Positions 36,371 to 44,587 of a DNA stretch of 64,000 bases are shown one piece after another. Under the pieces are notes generated by a model, which was not told where the DNA came from, made no database searches, and worked only from the letters and a program-made list of their open reading frames with translations. The number at the start of each line of letters is the position of its first letter. Position 1 is the first letter of the stretch. The stretch comes from Auraticoccus cholistanensis. Lineage in GTDB: Bacteria > Actinomycetota > Actinomycetes > Propionibacteriales > Propionibacteriaceae. Position numbers and translations under genes: made by a program. The stretch lies in contig NZ_WPCU01000005.1 in assembly GCF_009742705.1 (NCBI RefSeq), positions 484,277-548,276 of the forward strand, given 5' to 3'.

Positions 36371-37992
36371 GGGGCGGCCCGTCGGGCGTCCGCGGTCTGC
36401 AGCAGGGCGCGCAGCTCCGCCAGCCCGGAGCGGGTCGCCGCCACCGCCAGCCGGTCGCCGGCCCGCAGCGGTCCCGCGTCGGGACGCCAGGACCACCCCC
36501 CGCCCGAGCGCCGCACCGCCAGCAGGCGCACCTCACCGGGTCGGGCCACGTCCCCGAGGTCGAGGCCGTCGACGCCGACGGCGAGCTCGGTCAGCACCAG
36601 CACGCGGCGCCCCACCGGCAGCAGCGTCTCGGCGGGACGCCCCAGGGTGGCCGCCGCGAACGCCGGCGCCGCCAGCACCGACACGCTGCGGGTCGGCCCC
36701 AGGTCGAGGGTGCGCTCCACCCGGGTGGCCAGCGCGTGGTCGAACAGCCTGGTCACCACGCGCACCTGCGGGTTGACCTCCTTGGCGACCAGGGCGATCT
36801 CCAGGTTGACGGCGTCGTTGTCGGTGAGGGCGAGCACCACGTCGGCACGGTCGATGCCGGCGACCTCGAGGGCGGCGGTGTCGGTGCCCTCCGCCACCAC
36901 CACGGGCACCTTGAGCTGGCGCGCCCGGCGCACCCCCAGCCCGTCCTCGGAGCGCTCGACGGCCACCACGGCCACCCGGCGCTCGTGCAGCCGCAGCAGC
37001 ACCGAGGTGCCGATCCGGCCGAGCCCGCAGACCACCACGTGGTGCCGCGGCTTCCCGCGCACGCCCCCGGTCAGCGCGGCCAGCCGGCTGGTGACCAGCA
37101 GGTCGACCAGCACGGCCGTCACCCCGGCCGACAGGATCAGCCCGAACAGCTGGATCACCACGGCACCGAAGCGGGCCACCAGCGGCAGCGCCTCGACCTC
37201 CACGTCCACCCCGGTCTGGGTGGAGGTGGTCAGCGCCAGGTAGAACGCCTGCCACCAGCTGACGCCGTTGATCCTGAAGTAGGCCACCGACGCCGCGATC
37301 AGGGCCACCAGCCCGAGCAGCACCCACCGCAGCCGGCGGTCGAAGGTCCGCCGCAGCGCGCCCGGCAGCCCGGTGGTGCGCACGGTGCTGGACCTCCCGG
37401 CCACGATCTCGGTGCCGAGCACCAGGTCGCCCTCGTCGGGGAGCAGGGCGTCGGCGCCGACCCGGGTGCTGTCCCCGAGCACGGCCAGCAGCTCCCCGCC
37501 GACCCGCCGCCGGGAGCCGGCCACCACGGGCCGTCCGGCCAGCTCGAAGGTCTCCACCTCGGGGCTCTCCAGGGCCGCCGCCACGAACGAGGGCGCGGCG
37601 AGCTCGGCCGAGGACAGCACCACGCACTCCCCCAGCAGCGGCTCGAGCCGCCGGGCCAGCGCGGGGTTCTCCATCTCCAGGACCAGCCGGACGCCGGGGC
37701 AGATCTCCTCCACCATCATGGCCACCTGCACCACGTGCACGTCGTCGGCACCGAGCACCACCACGCACCGGGCGCGGGCGACGCCCACCTCGCGCAGCGC
37801 GGACTCGGTCACCGAGCGCACCGTGTGCACCTCGGCGCCCGCCTCACGCAGCTCGTCCTCGTGGTCGACCTCGTCGGCCCGGCACACCACGACCAGCGGC
37901 TGCCCGGCCTTCTGCAGCTCCTCCACCAGCCGGACGCCGGTCGAGGTGGCACCGACCACGACCACGTGCTCGCTGCGCCGCTCCAGCATCAT
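36367..37992 (-). CDS. Double-RCK protein with a potassium-channel-like pore
   Basis: A 541-residue protein with an unusual order: an N-terminal RCK/TrkA Rossmann domain (VVVGATSTG, residues ~11-19) with its C subdomain, a short membrane module (TM1 ~223-239, pore loop ~249-263, TM2 ~277-302), then a second RCK domain (VVVCGLGRIGTS, ~319-330) and C subdomain. The pore loop reads TTSTQTGVD, a degenerate form of the TVGYGD potassium filter. It probably gates or senses potassium at the inner membrane. ATG 37992 has a second ATG three bases on, and a TAGGCT hexamer seven bases upstream. It is coupled to the DUF1990 gene. Confidence 0.85.
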   Translation of the reverse strand: MMLERRSEHVVVVGATSTGVRLVEELQKAGQPLVVVCRADEVDHEDELREAGAEVHTVRSVTESALREVGVARARCVVVLGADDVHVVQVAMMVEEICPGVRLVLEMENPALARRLEPLLGECVVLSSAELAAPSFVAAALESPEVETFELAGRPVVAGSRRRVGGELLAVLGDSTRVGADALLPDEGDLVLGTEIVAGRSSTVRTTGLPGALRRTFDRRLRWVLLGLVALIAASVAYFRINGVSWWQAFYLALTTSTQTGVDVEVEALPLVARFGAVVIQLFGLILSAGVTAVLVDLLVTSRLAALTGGVRGKPRHHVVVCGLGRIGTSVLLRLHERRVAVVAVERSEDGLGVRRARQLKVPVVVAEGTDTAALEVAGIDRADVVLALTDNDAVNLEIALVAKEVNPQVRVVTRLFDHALATRVERTLDLGPTRSVSVLAAPAFAAATLGRPAETLLPVGRRVLVLTELAVGVDGLDLGDVARPGEVRLLAVRRSGGGWSWRPDAGPLRAGDRLAVAATRSGLAELRALLQTADARRAAP

Positions 37993-38017
37993 GGCGGGCA
38001 GCCTAGGGCCCCGGGGT

Positions 38018-38040
38018 CCGCGGCGGCGCCGCCGCCGCGG
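38018..38040 (-). terminator. Hairpin after the mutase gene
   Basis: Ten-base perfect arms (CCGCGGCGGC and GCCGCCGCGG) with a 3-base loop, four bases downstream of the stop of the mutase on the minus strand. No U tract is present. Confidence 0.5.
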
Positions 38041-38043
38041 TCC

Positions 38044-39744
38044 TCAGAACCGGGCCGGCTCGCGGTAGCTGCCCCACTCCTCGCGCAGCACGCCGCAGAG
38101 CTCGCCCAGCGTGGCCTCGGCCCGGACCGCGTCGAGCATCGGGGCCAGGGTCGAGCCCCGGCCCCGGGCGGCCTCCCGCAGGCGCGCCAGCGCGACCGCC
38201 ACCGCCTCGCCGTCGCGCTCGGCCCGGCGCCGGGCCAGCCGCTGGCACTGCTCCCGCTCCACCTCCGAGCCGACCCGCAGGATCTCCAGCTCGCCGGTCA
38301 CCGTGGCGGTGTGGCAGTTGACCCCCACCACCCGCTTCTCCCCCTTCTCCAGCGCGAGCTGGTAGGCGAAGGCCGACTCGGCGATCTCGCCGGTGAACCA
38401 GCCGTCCTCGATGCCGCGCAGCAGTCCGGAGGTGATCGGGCCGACCGGGTGCGCCCCGTCGCGGGCGCCCATCCGCTCGATGCGGGCGAAGATCTCCTCG
38501 GCCTCGGCCTCCAGCCGGTCGGTCAGCTCCTCGACGTACCAGGACCCGCCGAGCGGGTCGGCGACGTTGACCACCCCGGTCTCCTCCGCCAGCACCTGCT
38601 GGGTGCGCAGCGCGATCTCGGCCGACCGCGCCGTGGGCAGGGCCAGCGTCTCGTCCAGGGCGTTGGTGTGCAGCGAGCTGGTCCCGCCCATCACCGCCGC
38701 CAGGGCCTCGACCGCGGTGCGGACCACGTTGTTGTACGGCTGCTGGGCGGTCAGCGAGACGCCCGCGGTCTGGGTGTGGAAGCGCAGCCGCTGGGCCCGA
38801 GCCGTGGTGGCCCCGAAACGGTCGCGCATCCACCGGGCCCAGATCCGCCGAGCGGCCCGGAACTTGGCCACCTCCTCGAAGAAGTCGATGTGGGCGTCGA
38901 AGAAGAAGCTGAGCCCGGGGGCGAAGACGTCGACGTCGAGCCCGCGGGAGAGCCCGAGCTCCACGTAGCCGAAGCCGTCGGCCAGGGTGAAGGCCAGCTC
39001 CTGCGCGGCCGTGGCCCCCGCCTCGCGGATGTGGTAGCCCGAGACGCTCAGCGGCTTGTACCGCGGCATGGTGGCGCTGGTGTGCTCCATCAGGTCCCCG
39101 ATGAGCCGCAGGTGCGGGCCGGGGTCGAAGATCCACTCCTTCTGGGCGATGTACTCCTTGAAGATGTCGGTCTGCAGGGTGCCGTCGAGGGCCGACGGGT
39201 CGACGCCCTGCCGCTCGGCGGCCACCACGTACATGCAGAAGACCGGCACGGCCGGGCCGGAGATGGTCATCGAGGTGCTGACCGCGCCGAGGTCGATGCC
39301 TCGGAAGAGGGCCTCCATGTCGGCGCAGGAGTCGACGGCCACCCCGCAGTGCCCGACCTCGCCGCGGCAGCGCTCGTCGTCGGAGTCCAGCCCCATCAGG
39401 GTGGGCATGTCGAAGGCCACGCTGAGGCCCCCGCCGCCGCCGTCCAGGATCATCCGGTAGCGCTCGTTGGTCTGGATGGCGTCGCCGAAGCCGGCGAACT
39501 GGCGGATGGTCCAGGGCCGGCCGCGGTAGCCGGTGGCGTGCAGCCCCCGGGTGAACGGGAACTCCCCCGGCCAGCCGATCCGCTCCGCCCGCGGGTCGGT
39601 CGCCCCCTCCGGAGGCCCGTAGACCGGGTCCACCGGCATCCCCGACAGCGTGGTGAAGTCGCGCTGCCGCACCCCGCCACGGGCCTCGGCCTCGGCGTAG
39701 GCCCGCTGCCAGCGGACCCGGCCCGCGTCCGACGTCTCCGGCAT
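38044..39744 (-). CDS. icmA: Isobutyryl-CoA mutase large subunit
   Basis: An adenosylcobalamin-dependent acyl-CoA mutase of 566 residues, exactly the length of the Streptomyces IcmA subunit and lacking the C-terminal B12 domain of fused methylmalonyl-CoA mutase. The two residues that discriminate substrates point to isobutyryl/n-butyryl-CoA: Phe83 in TIRQFAGFG (Tyr in methylmalonyl-CoA mutase) and Gln201 in EYIAQKEWIF (Arg in that enzyme). Conserved TIM-barrel parts include SGYHIREAGATAAQE and QTAGVSLTAQQPYNN. The B12-binding small subunit is not in the window and must be elsewhere. ATG 39744 has GAGGAGG upstream. It links valine or butyrate metabolism to the succinyl-CoA branch. Confidence 0.9.
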   Translation of the reverse strand: MPETSDAGRVRWQRAYAEAEARGGVRQRDFTTLSGMPVDPVYGPPEGATDPRAERIGWPGEFPFTRGLHATGYRGRPWTIRQFAGFGDAIQTNERYRMILDGGGGGLSVAFDMPTLMGLDSDDERCRGEVGHCGVAVDSCADMEALFRGIDLGAVSTSMTISGPAVPVFCMYVVAAERQGVDPSALDGTLQTDIFKEYIAQKEWIFDPGPHLRLIGDLMEHTSATMPRYKPLSVSGYHIREAGATAAQELAFTLADGFGYVELGLSRGLDVDVFAPGLSFFFDAHIDFFEEVAKFRAARRIWARWMRDRFGATTARAQRLRFHTQTAGVSLTAQQPYNNVVRTAVEALAAVMGGTSSLHTNALDETLALPTARSAEIALRTQQVLAEETGVVNVADPLGGSWYVEELTDRLEAEAEEIFARIERMGARDGAHPVGPITSGLLRGIEDGWFTGEIAESAFAYQLALEKGEKRVVGVNCHTATVTGELEILRVGSEVEREQCQRLARRRAERDGEAVAVALARLREAARGRGSTLAPMLDAVRAEATLGELCGVLREEWGSYREPARF

Positions 39745-39841
39745 CCCGACCTCCTCGTCGTCCCTGCCCGTGCTCCGATGGTAGGACGCCCGAGGACCCT
39801 GCGCTCCGCCTGGCGTTCACCTCGTGTCCACCTGCCCTGGC

Positions 39842-39847
39842 TAGCGT
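39842..39847 (+). promoter_or_regulatory. -10 element of the cytidylyltransferase-HAD gene
   Basis: TAGCGT eight bases before the ATG at 39856. The predicted start of transcription is about two bases before the codon, essentially leaderless. Confidence 0.4.
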
Positions 39848-39855
39848 CGCCGACC

Positions 39856-41166
39856 ATGACGAACGTCGCCATCATCCCGGCCCGCGGCGGCTCCCAGGGG
39901 GTTCCCGGCAAGAACCTGCGGCCGGTGGGCGGCGTCCCGCTGGTGGCGCGGGCGGTGCGGGCCTGCCTGGCCGCGCGCCGGGTGGACCGGGTCTACGTCA
40001 CCACCGACGACGCGGCGATCGGGGCCGCGGCCCGGGCCGCCGGCGCCGAGGTGGTCGAGCGCCCCGCCGACCTGGCCGGCCACACCGCCTCCTCGGAGTC
40101 GGCGCTGCTGCACGCCCTGGACGCCATCGCCGCATCGGGCGTGGACCCGGAGGTGACGGTCTTCGTGCAGTGCACCAGCCCCTTCATCCGCGGCGAGGAC
40201 GTCGACGCGGGCGTCGCGCTGGTGGCCGGCGGCACCGCGGACTCCGCCTTCTCGGCGGTGGAGACCTACGAGTTCCTCTGGCGCGACGCCGACCCCTCGC
40301 AGCAGCCGGGGACCGGCCCCGTGGTGGGCCAGAACCACGACGCCCGCCACCGCCCGCGCCGCCAGGACCGGCGCCCGGACTTCCGCGAGACCGGGGCCTT
40401 CTACGTGATGCGCACGGCCGGGTTCCGCGAGCACCGCCATCGCTTCTTCGGCCGGACGCAGGTGGTCCCGGTCTCGGAGCTGAGCAGCCTGGAGATCGAC
40501 ACCGTCGAGGAGCTCGCCCTGGCAGACGCCGTCGCCGCGGTGCTGGACCGCTCCGGCGAGCCGGCCGCAGCCGCCCCCATCGACGTCGACGCGGTGGTCA
40601 CCGACTTCGACGGGGTGCACACCGCCGACACCGCCTACCTCGACCAGGACGGCCGGGAGACGGTCCGGGTCAGCCGCTCCGACGGCCTCGGGGTGTCCTT
40701 CCTGCGTCGGGCGGGTGTGCCGGTGCTGATCCTGTCCCGGGAGCAGAACCCGGTGGTGGCCGCGCGGGCCGCCAAGCTGCAGGTCGAGGTGCGCCACGGC
40801 GTGCTGGACAAGACCACCGCGCTGCGGCAGTGGATGGACGCCCGCGGGCTCGACCCGGCCCGGGTCGCCTACGTCGGCAACGACCTCAACGACCTGGGCC
40901 CGCTGTCGCTGGTCGGGTGGCCGGTCACGGTGCCCGAGGCGCACCCGAGCGTGCGCCGGGCCGCCCGCGTGGTGCTGTCGCGCCCCGGCGGGCAGGGCGC
41001 GGTGCGCGAGCTCGCCGAGCGGGTGCTGGCCTCCCGGCCCGAGTGGGTCGGGGTGGTCAGCGAGGTGTCCTCCGGCGCACCCGCCGCACACCCCGCCACA
41101 GCCATCCCGGCAGCAGCACCCGAGCCTGCCGCCGCAGCGGCCCTCGGAACCGTCCTGCGGGGCTGA
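39856..41166 (+). CDS. CMP-sialate-type cytidylyltransferase fused to a HAD phosphatase
   Basis: A 436-residue two-domain protein. Residues 1-~230 match CMP-nonulosonate cytidylyltransferases (NeuA): NVAIIPARGGSQGVPGKNLR, VYVTTDDAAIGAAARAAGAE and VQCTSPFIRGEDVDAG. Residues ~243-400 are a KdsC-like HAD phosphatase with nucleophile region VVTDFDGVHTADTAYL (Asp250, Asp252) and YVGNDLNDLGPL. Together they would dephosphorylate a nine-carbon acid phosphate and activate it with CTP. The last ~35 residues are Ala/Pro-rich and overlap the opposite gene. No neuB or neuC homologue is nearby. The sugar could be sialic, legionaminic or a related acid. Confidence 0.87.
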   Translation: MTNVAIIPARGGSQGVPGKNLRPVGGVPLVARAVRACLAARRVDRVYVTTDDAAIGAAARAAGAEVVERPADLAGHTASSESALLHALDAIAASGVDPEVTVFVQCTSPFIRGEDVDAGVALVAGGTADSAFSAVETYEFLWRDADPSQQPGTGPVVGQNHDARHRPRRQDRRPDFRETGAFYVMRTAGFREHRHRFFGRTQVVPVSELSSLEIDTVEELALADAVAAVLDRSGEPAAAAPIDVDAVVTDFDGVHTADTAYLDQDGRETVRVSRSDGLGVSFLRRAGVPVLILSREQNPVVAARAAKLQVEVRHGVLDKTTALRQWMDARGLDPARVAYVGNDLNDLGPLSLVGWPVTVPEAHPSVRRAARVVLSRPGGQGAVRELAERVLASRPEWVGVVSEVSSGAPAAHPATAIPAAAPEPAAAAALGTVLRG

Positions 41167-42253
41167 GCCGGACGGGCGCCAGCCGCCCGGCCCGGCGCTC
41201 GGCCACCCGCTGCTCCAGCCGGGTGACCCAGCTGACCGCGTCGGGGCCGTGGAAGTAGTTCTCGGCCAGCCAGGTCGGGTCCGGCGTGGGGAACCGGTCG
41301 GCGCGCAGGTCGTCCAGCGTGCCCAGCAGCCCGGACCCGTCGAAGACGAGGTTGATCATCTCCGCCGAGACGCCGAAGTCCGACAGCACCAGGGTGGGCA
41401 CGCCGGCGTGCAGCGCCTCCAGGGCCGCGGTGGAGGAGACGGTGACGAAGCCGTGCGCGTCGGCCAGCGCGTCGGCCATCGACCCGGCCCGGAAGGTGAT
41501 CCGGTCGGCCGGCCAGCCCCGCTCGCGGGCCAGCCCGGGCCACAGCTCGGCGTAGGACCACCGTTCGTGGTGGGTCTGCTGCTCCCCGGGCAGCGCCCGG
41601 ACCTTGACCACCGGTCGCCACGGCTGCGGCACCTCGGCCAGCGCGGCCAGCACCGCCCTGCGGTCCTCCGCCGTGGCGGGCACCTTGGCCTGCGCGGCCA
41701 GCACCACGTCCCGCCCGCCCCCCGCCGACGTCCCCTCCCGCAGGAAGGGCAGCGTGGCGAGCACGAACTCGTGGGGGACGCCGATCTCGGCCGCCAGCTC
41801 CTCGTGCGCCGCGCACTCGCGGCGGCTGTGCAGCACGAACAGGTCGCAGCCCTCGCGGAACCGCAGCCCCCGGGCCCGGGCGGGGAAGCTGATGCCGGGC
41901 AGCCCGGTGACGAGCACCGGCCGGTCCCGGGCGCGCAGCGGCGGGTGCTCGAGCAGCGCCCGCACCACCGGACCGGTGCAGGCCAGCAGCACCGCGTCGG
42001 GGCGGAGCCGGCGCACCGCAGCCAGGGCGGCCAGCGCGGACACCGGCCGCAGGGCGGTGCCGGTGGCCGCCAGGACCTGCGCCGGGGACGGCGTGATCGG
42101 GCTGCGGACCACCAGCACCCGCACCTGCCAGCCGGTGCCGAGCTGGCTCACCAGCGCGCTGGCCCACTTGAGGTAGGAGTCGCTGTCGGCCAGCACCAGC
42201 AGCCGGCGCGGCAGGCCGGCTGCGCCCGTCGGCGCGGGCGTGGGCGGGGCCAT
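41057..42253 (-). CDS. Putative GT-B-type glycosyl- or polysialyltransferase
   Basis: A 398-residue protein with a Rossmann-like N-terminus (RRLLVLADSDSYLKWASALV), a central G-L-P-G-I-S-F motif, and a C-terminal domain holding a nucleotide-sugar type loop, VSSTAALEALHAGVPTLVLS followed by DFGVSAEMIN. It resembles polysialyltransferase-like and DUF6716 proteins. It converges on the cytidylyltransferase-HAD gene, which would supply a CMP-activated donor. The start is ATG 42253, overlapping the MarR stop (TGATG), so it is coupled to MarR and the PH-domain gene. Its 3' 110 bases overlap the neighbour's coding tail. There is no signal peptide. Confidence 0.65.
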   Translation of the reverse strand: MAPPTPAPTGAAGLPRRLLVLADSDSYLKWASALVSQLGTGWQVRVLVVRSPITPSPAQVLAATGTALRPVSALAALAAVRRLRPDAVLLACTGPVVRALLEHPPLRARDRPVLVTGLPGISFPARARGLRFREGCDLFVLHSRRECAAHEELAAEIGVPHEFVLATLPFLREGTSAGGGRDVVLAAQAKVPATAEDRRAVLAALAEVPQPWRPVVKVRALPGEQQTHHERWSYAELWPGLARERGWPADRITFRAGSMADALADAHGFVTVSSTAALEALHAGVPTLVLSDFGVSAEMINLVFDGSGLLGTLDDLRADRFPTPDPTWLAENYFHGPDAVSWVTRLEQRVAERRAGRLAPVRLSPAGRFRGPLRRQARVLLPGWLWRGVRRVRRRTPR

Positions 42254-42753
42254 CAGAAGTCGCCGGCGGCCGCCCGGGGACCGCGCAGCAGCGAGGAGAG
42301 GGCGTCGCACTCCTCCTCGCTCAGCGCGGTCAGCCCGAAGCCGGCGTCGGTGACGGCCTGGGTGGCCTGCTCGAGCACCCGGCGTCCCCGCTCGGTGATC
42401 GCGGCCAGCACCGCCCTGCCGTCGTGGGGGTGCGGCCGGCGCTCGATCAGCCCGGCCGCGTCCAGCCGCTGCACCAGCGAGGTGACCGAGGTGGCGTGCA
42501 CCTGCAGCCGCTCGCCGATCTTGCCCAGCGACAGCGAGCCGTGGCGGCTGAAGGACAGCAGCACCAGCACCTCGTAGCGGGCGAAGGTCAGCCCCAGCGG
42601 GCGCAGCAGCTCGTCCAGCTGGGTCAGCACCAGCTGGTGCACCCGCATCAGCGAGGTCACCGCCCGCATCCGCGGGGTCTCGGGATGGTGCTGGGACCAC
42701 TGCTGGGCCGCCCGCTCGACCGGGTCGAAGGGCAGCCGCTTCCGCTCCGCCAT
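42253..42753 (-). CDS. MarR-family transcriptional regulator
   Basis: A 166-residue winged-helix regulator: VLTQLDELLRPLGLTFARYE leads into the MarR fold; the HTH is SLGKIGERLQVHATSVTSLV and the wing is RRPHPHDGRAVLAAITERGR. ATG 42753 overlaps the stop of the PH-domain gene (TGATG). Such proteins usually respond to phenolic ligands or oxidants; no ligand can be given. Its position between a PH-domain protein and a glycosyltransferase suggests control of the same unit. Confidence 0.9.
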   Translation of the reverse strand: MAERKRLPFDPVERAAQQWSQHHPETPRMRAVTSLMRVHQLVLTQLDELLRPLGLTFARYEVLVLLSFSRHGSLSLGKIGERLQVHATSVTSLVQRLDAAGLIERRPHPHDGRAVLAAITERGRRVLEQATQAVTDAGFGLTALSEEECDALSSLLRGPRAAAGDF

Positions 42754-43349
42754 CAGGTTCCGTCTGCTCCTCGCTCGGGGTCCGGGCTGCCCGGGCTGGA
42801 CCTCGTCCGGCCGCCGTGGGGCACCGGGTGCGACACTGCCATGCTGCGCCGGACCCCCGACCGCTGGATCACCCGTTGGATCGTGAGGTCGCGCTCGTCG
42901 GGACGCCCCACCCAGCGCACGTCCCGCAGCCCCTGGTCCTGGGCGGCGGACTCGAAGACGAAGTGGCCGTACCCCAGCAGCCGCCCGACCAGCGGCTTGT
43001 GCACGGCGATGTCGAGGATCCGCTGGATCGGCATGGTGGCCAGGTGCTGGCTGAAGATGCCGGTGACCCGGAACACCCGCATGTTGGTGATGACGAAGCG
43101 GTCCATGTGCGCGGCCTGGATCTTGTACAGGCAGGTCCCCGCGCCGGCCAGCCCCAGCACCAGCAGGACCCACCAGCCGGCCCCGGCGAGCGGCATCGAC
43201 GCCACCACCACGATGCAGACCACGAGCCCCGCCACCCAGCCGGCGATGGCCATCGGGTGCTTGCGGACCTCGTCGATGACGACCTCGCCCTCGTCGGCGA
43301 TCAGGTGCCGGTGGACCTCGGGGTCCAGCAGCCTCGACCAGGCGCTCAC
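42753..43349 (-). CDS. Bacterial PH-domain membrane protein
   Basis: A 198-residue protein with two membrane segments at about residues 34-52 and 55-71 (hydrophobic AIAGWVAGLVVCIVVVASM), followed by a bacterial PH (YdbS/YdbT, DUF304) domain with the typical DRFVITNMRVFRVTGIFSQH and MPIQRILDIAVHKPLVGRLL sequence. The GTG at 43349 has GGGAG six bases before it. A longer reading to 43415 would overlap the 50-residue gene and adds Ser/Pro-rich sequence. It probably sits on the inner face of the membrane; its partners are unknown. Confidence 0.83.
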   Translation of the reverse strand: MSAWSRLLDPEVHRHLIADEGEVVIDEVRKHPMAIAGWVAGLVVCIVVVASMPLAGAGWWVLLVLGLAGAGTCLYKIQAAHMDRFVITNMRVFRVTGIFSQHLATMPIQRILDIAVHKPLVGRLLGYGHFVFESAAQDQGLRDVRWVGRPDERDLTIQRVIQRSGVRRSMAVSHPVPHGGRTRSSPGSPDPERGADGT

Positions 43350-43368
43350 CGCTGCTCCCGGCCGCGCC

Positions 43369-43521
43369 TCAGGAGGCGAGCTCGTCGAAGAAGGTGCCGA
43401 TCGAGGTGAAGGCACCGAAGAAGCTGCGGACCGCGGCGGCGGCGTCCTCCGGCCGGGTGAAGAGGTAGTACAGCGCGAACGCGACCACGAGGATCATGGC
43501 GATCTTCTTCAGCCAGCTCAT
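43369..43521 (-). CDS. 50-residue membrane peptide
   Basis: MSWLKKIAMILVVAFALYYL starts a 50-residue peptide with one membrane helix (about residues 7-22) and a hydrophilic to amphipathic tail (DAAAAVRSFFGAFTSIGTFF). I recall very similar short proteins as conserved hypotheticals in many actinobacteria. ATG 43521 has a strong GGAGG site. It lies between MeaB and the PH-domain gene on the same strand, so it may be cotranscribed with both. Confidence 0.65.
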   Translation of the reverse strand: MSWLKKIAMILVVAFALYYLFTRPEDAAAAVRSFFGAFTSIGTFFDELAS

Positions 43522-43555
43522 GGGTCCTCCGGGCGGTGTGGGCAGACGTCGTGGG

Positions 43556-44587
43556 TCATTCTGCCCCGCCCGCGGAGCGGCCGCGTGGACCTTCCCGGGT
43601 CGGCGCGCCGTCCAGCAGCGCCGCGGCGGCGGTGTAGGGGTCGAGCCGGCCGTCGCCGACCTCCTCGGCGAGGCGGTCCAGGGGTGCGCCGGTGAGGGTG
43701 CGGAACCGGCGGCGCACCCGGGCCAGGGCGAGCGCCTCGATCTCCTCCCGCGCCCGGCGCCGGCGGCGCCGCTGCCACCCGCCCGACGCCTGCTGGCTCT
43801 CCCGGTGCGCGCGGACGGCGGCCAGCAGCTCGCCCACCCCCTCACCCGTGGAGGCCACGGTCTGCACCACCGGCGGCCGCCACGGGCTGCCGGGCTCCCG
43901 GGTGGCCTCGGCGGGGCTGCCCAGGGACACCATCGTGCGCAGGTCGCGCACCAGCGACCGGGCGCCGTCGCGGTCGGCCTTGTTCACCACGAAGACGTCG
44001 CCGACCTCGAGCAGACCGGCCTTGGCCACCTGGACGGCGTCCCCGGTACCGGGTGCCATCAGCACGCAGGTGGTGTCGGCGCAGGCGCTCACCTCGACCT
44101 CGGACTGGCCCACGCCGACCGTCTCCACCAGCACCACGTCGCAGCCGGCGGCCTCCAGCACCCGCAGCGCGGCCGGCGTGGCGGCGGCCAGCCCGCCGAG
44201 GTGGCCGCGGCTGGCCATGGAGCGGATGAACACGCCGCGGTCGAGGGCGTGCTCCTGCATCCGCACCCGGTCACCGAGCAGCGCGCCGCCGGTGAACGGG
44301 GACGAGGGGTCGACCGCCAGCACCCCGACGACCAGGCCCTCGGCCCGCAGCGCCGTGACCAGGGCGGTGGTCGTGGTGGACTTGCCGACCCCCGGCGCAC
44401 CGGTCAGCCCGACCACGTGCGCCCGGCCGCTGCCGGGCGCCAGCGCGCGCACCAGCTCGGGCAGCCGCGGGTCGTCGTCCTCGACGAGGCTGACCAGCCG
44501 TCCGACGGCCCGGGGACGGCCGGCGCGGGCCTGCGCCAGCAGCCGGTGCAGCTCGTCCCGGGCTGCGCCGCCCGCCGGAGCGGTCAC
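43556..44587 (-). CDS. meaB: MeaB/ArgK G3E GTPase, mutase chaperone
   Basis: MeaB guards adenosylcobalamin mutases: it controls loading of the cofactor and release of damaged cobalamin. The 343-residue protein has Walker A at 63-71 (GAPGVGKST), [20 protein letters not shown], the switch region [13 protein letters not shown] and the NKAD specificity motif. The likely client is the isobutyryl-CoA mutase 4 kb away (or a methylmalonyl-CoA mutase elsewhere). GTG 44587 overlaps the thiolase stop by four bases. The C-terminal ~90 residues contain the Arg-rich dimerisation stretch. Confidence 0.93.
   Translation of the reverse strand: MTAPAGGAARDELHRLLAQARAGRPRAVGRLVSLVEDDDPRLPELVRALAPGSGRAHVVGLTGAPGVGKSTTTTALVTALRAEGLVVGVLAVDPSSPFTGGALLGDRVRMQEHALDRGVFIRSMASRGHLGGLAAATPAALRVLEAAGCDVVLVETVGVGQSEVEVSACADTTCVLMAPGTGDAVQVAKAGLLEVGDVFVVNKADRDGARSLVRDLRTMVSLGSPAEATREPGSPWRPPVVQTVASTGEGVGELLAAVRAHRESQQASGGWQRRRRRRAREEIEALALARVRRRFRTLTGAPLDRLAEEVGDGRLDPYTAAAALLDGAPTREGPRGRSAGGAE

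Noticed and set aside
38044..39744. Calling the mutase methylmalonyl-CoA mutase (mutB)
   Set aside because: It lacks the B12 domain and has Phe and Gln at the substrate-determining positions.
36313..41166. A 1617-codon open frame on the plus strand
   Set aside because: Only its last 436 codons (from 39856) are a real gene. The rest is the shadow of the double-RCK and mutase genes on the other strand, which have clear family motifs.
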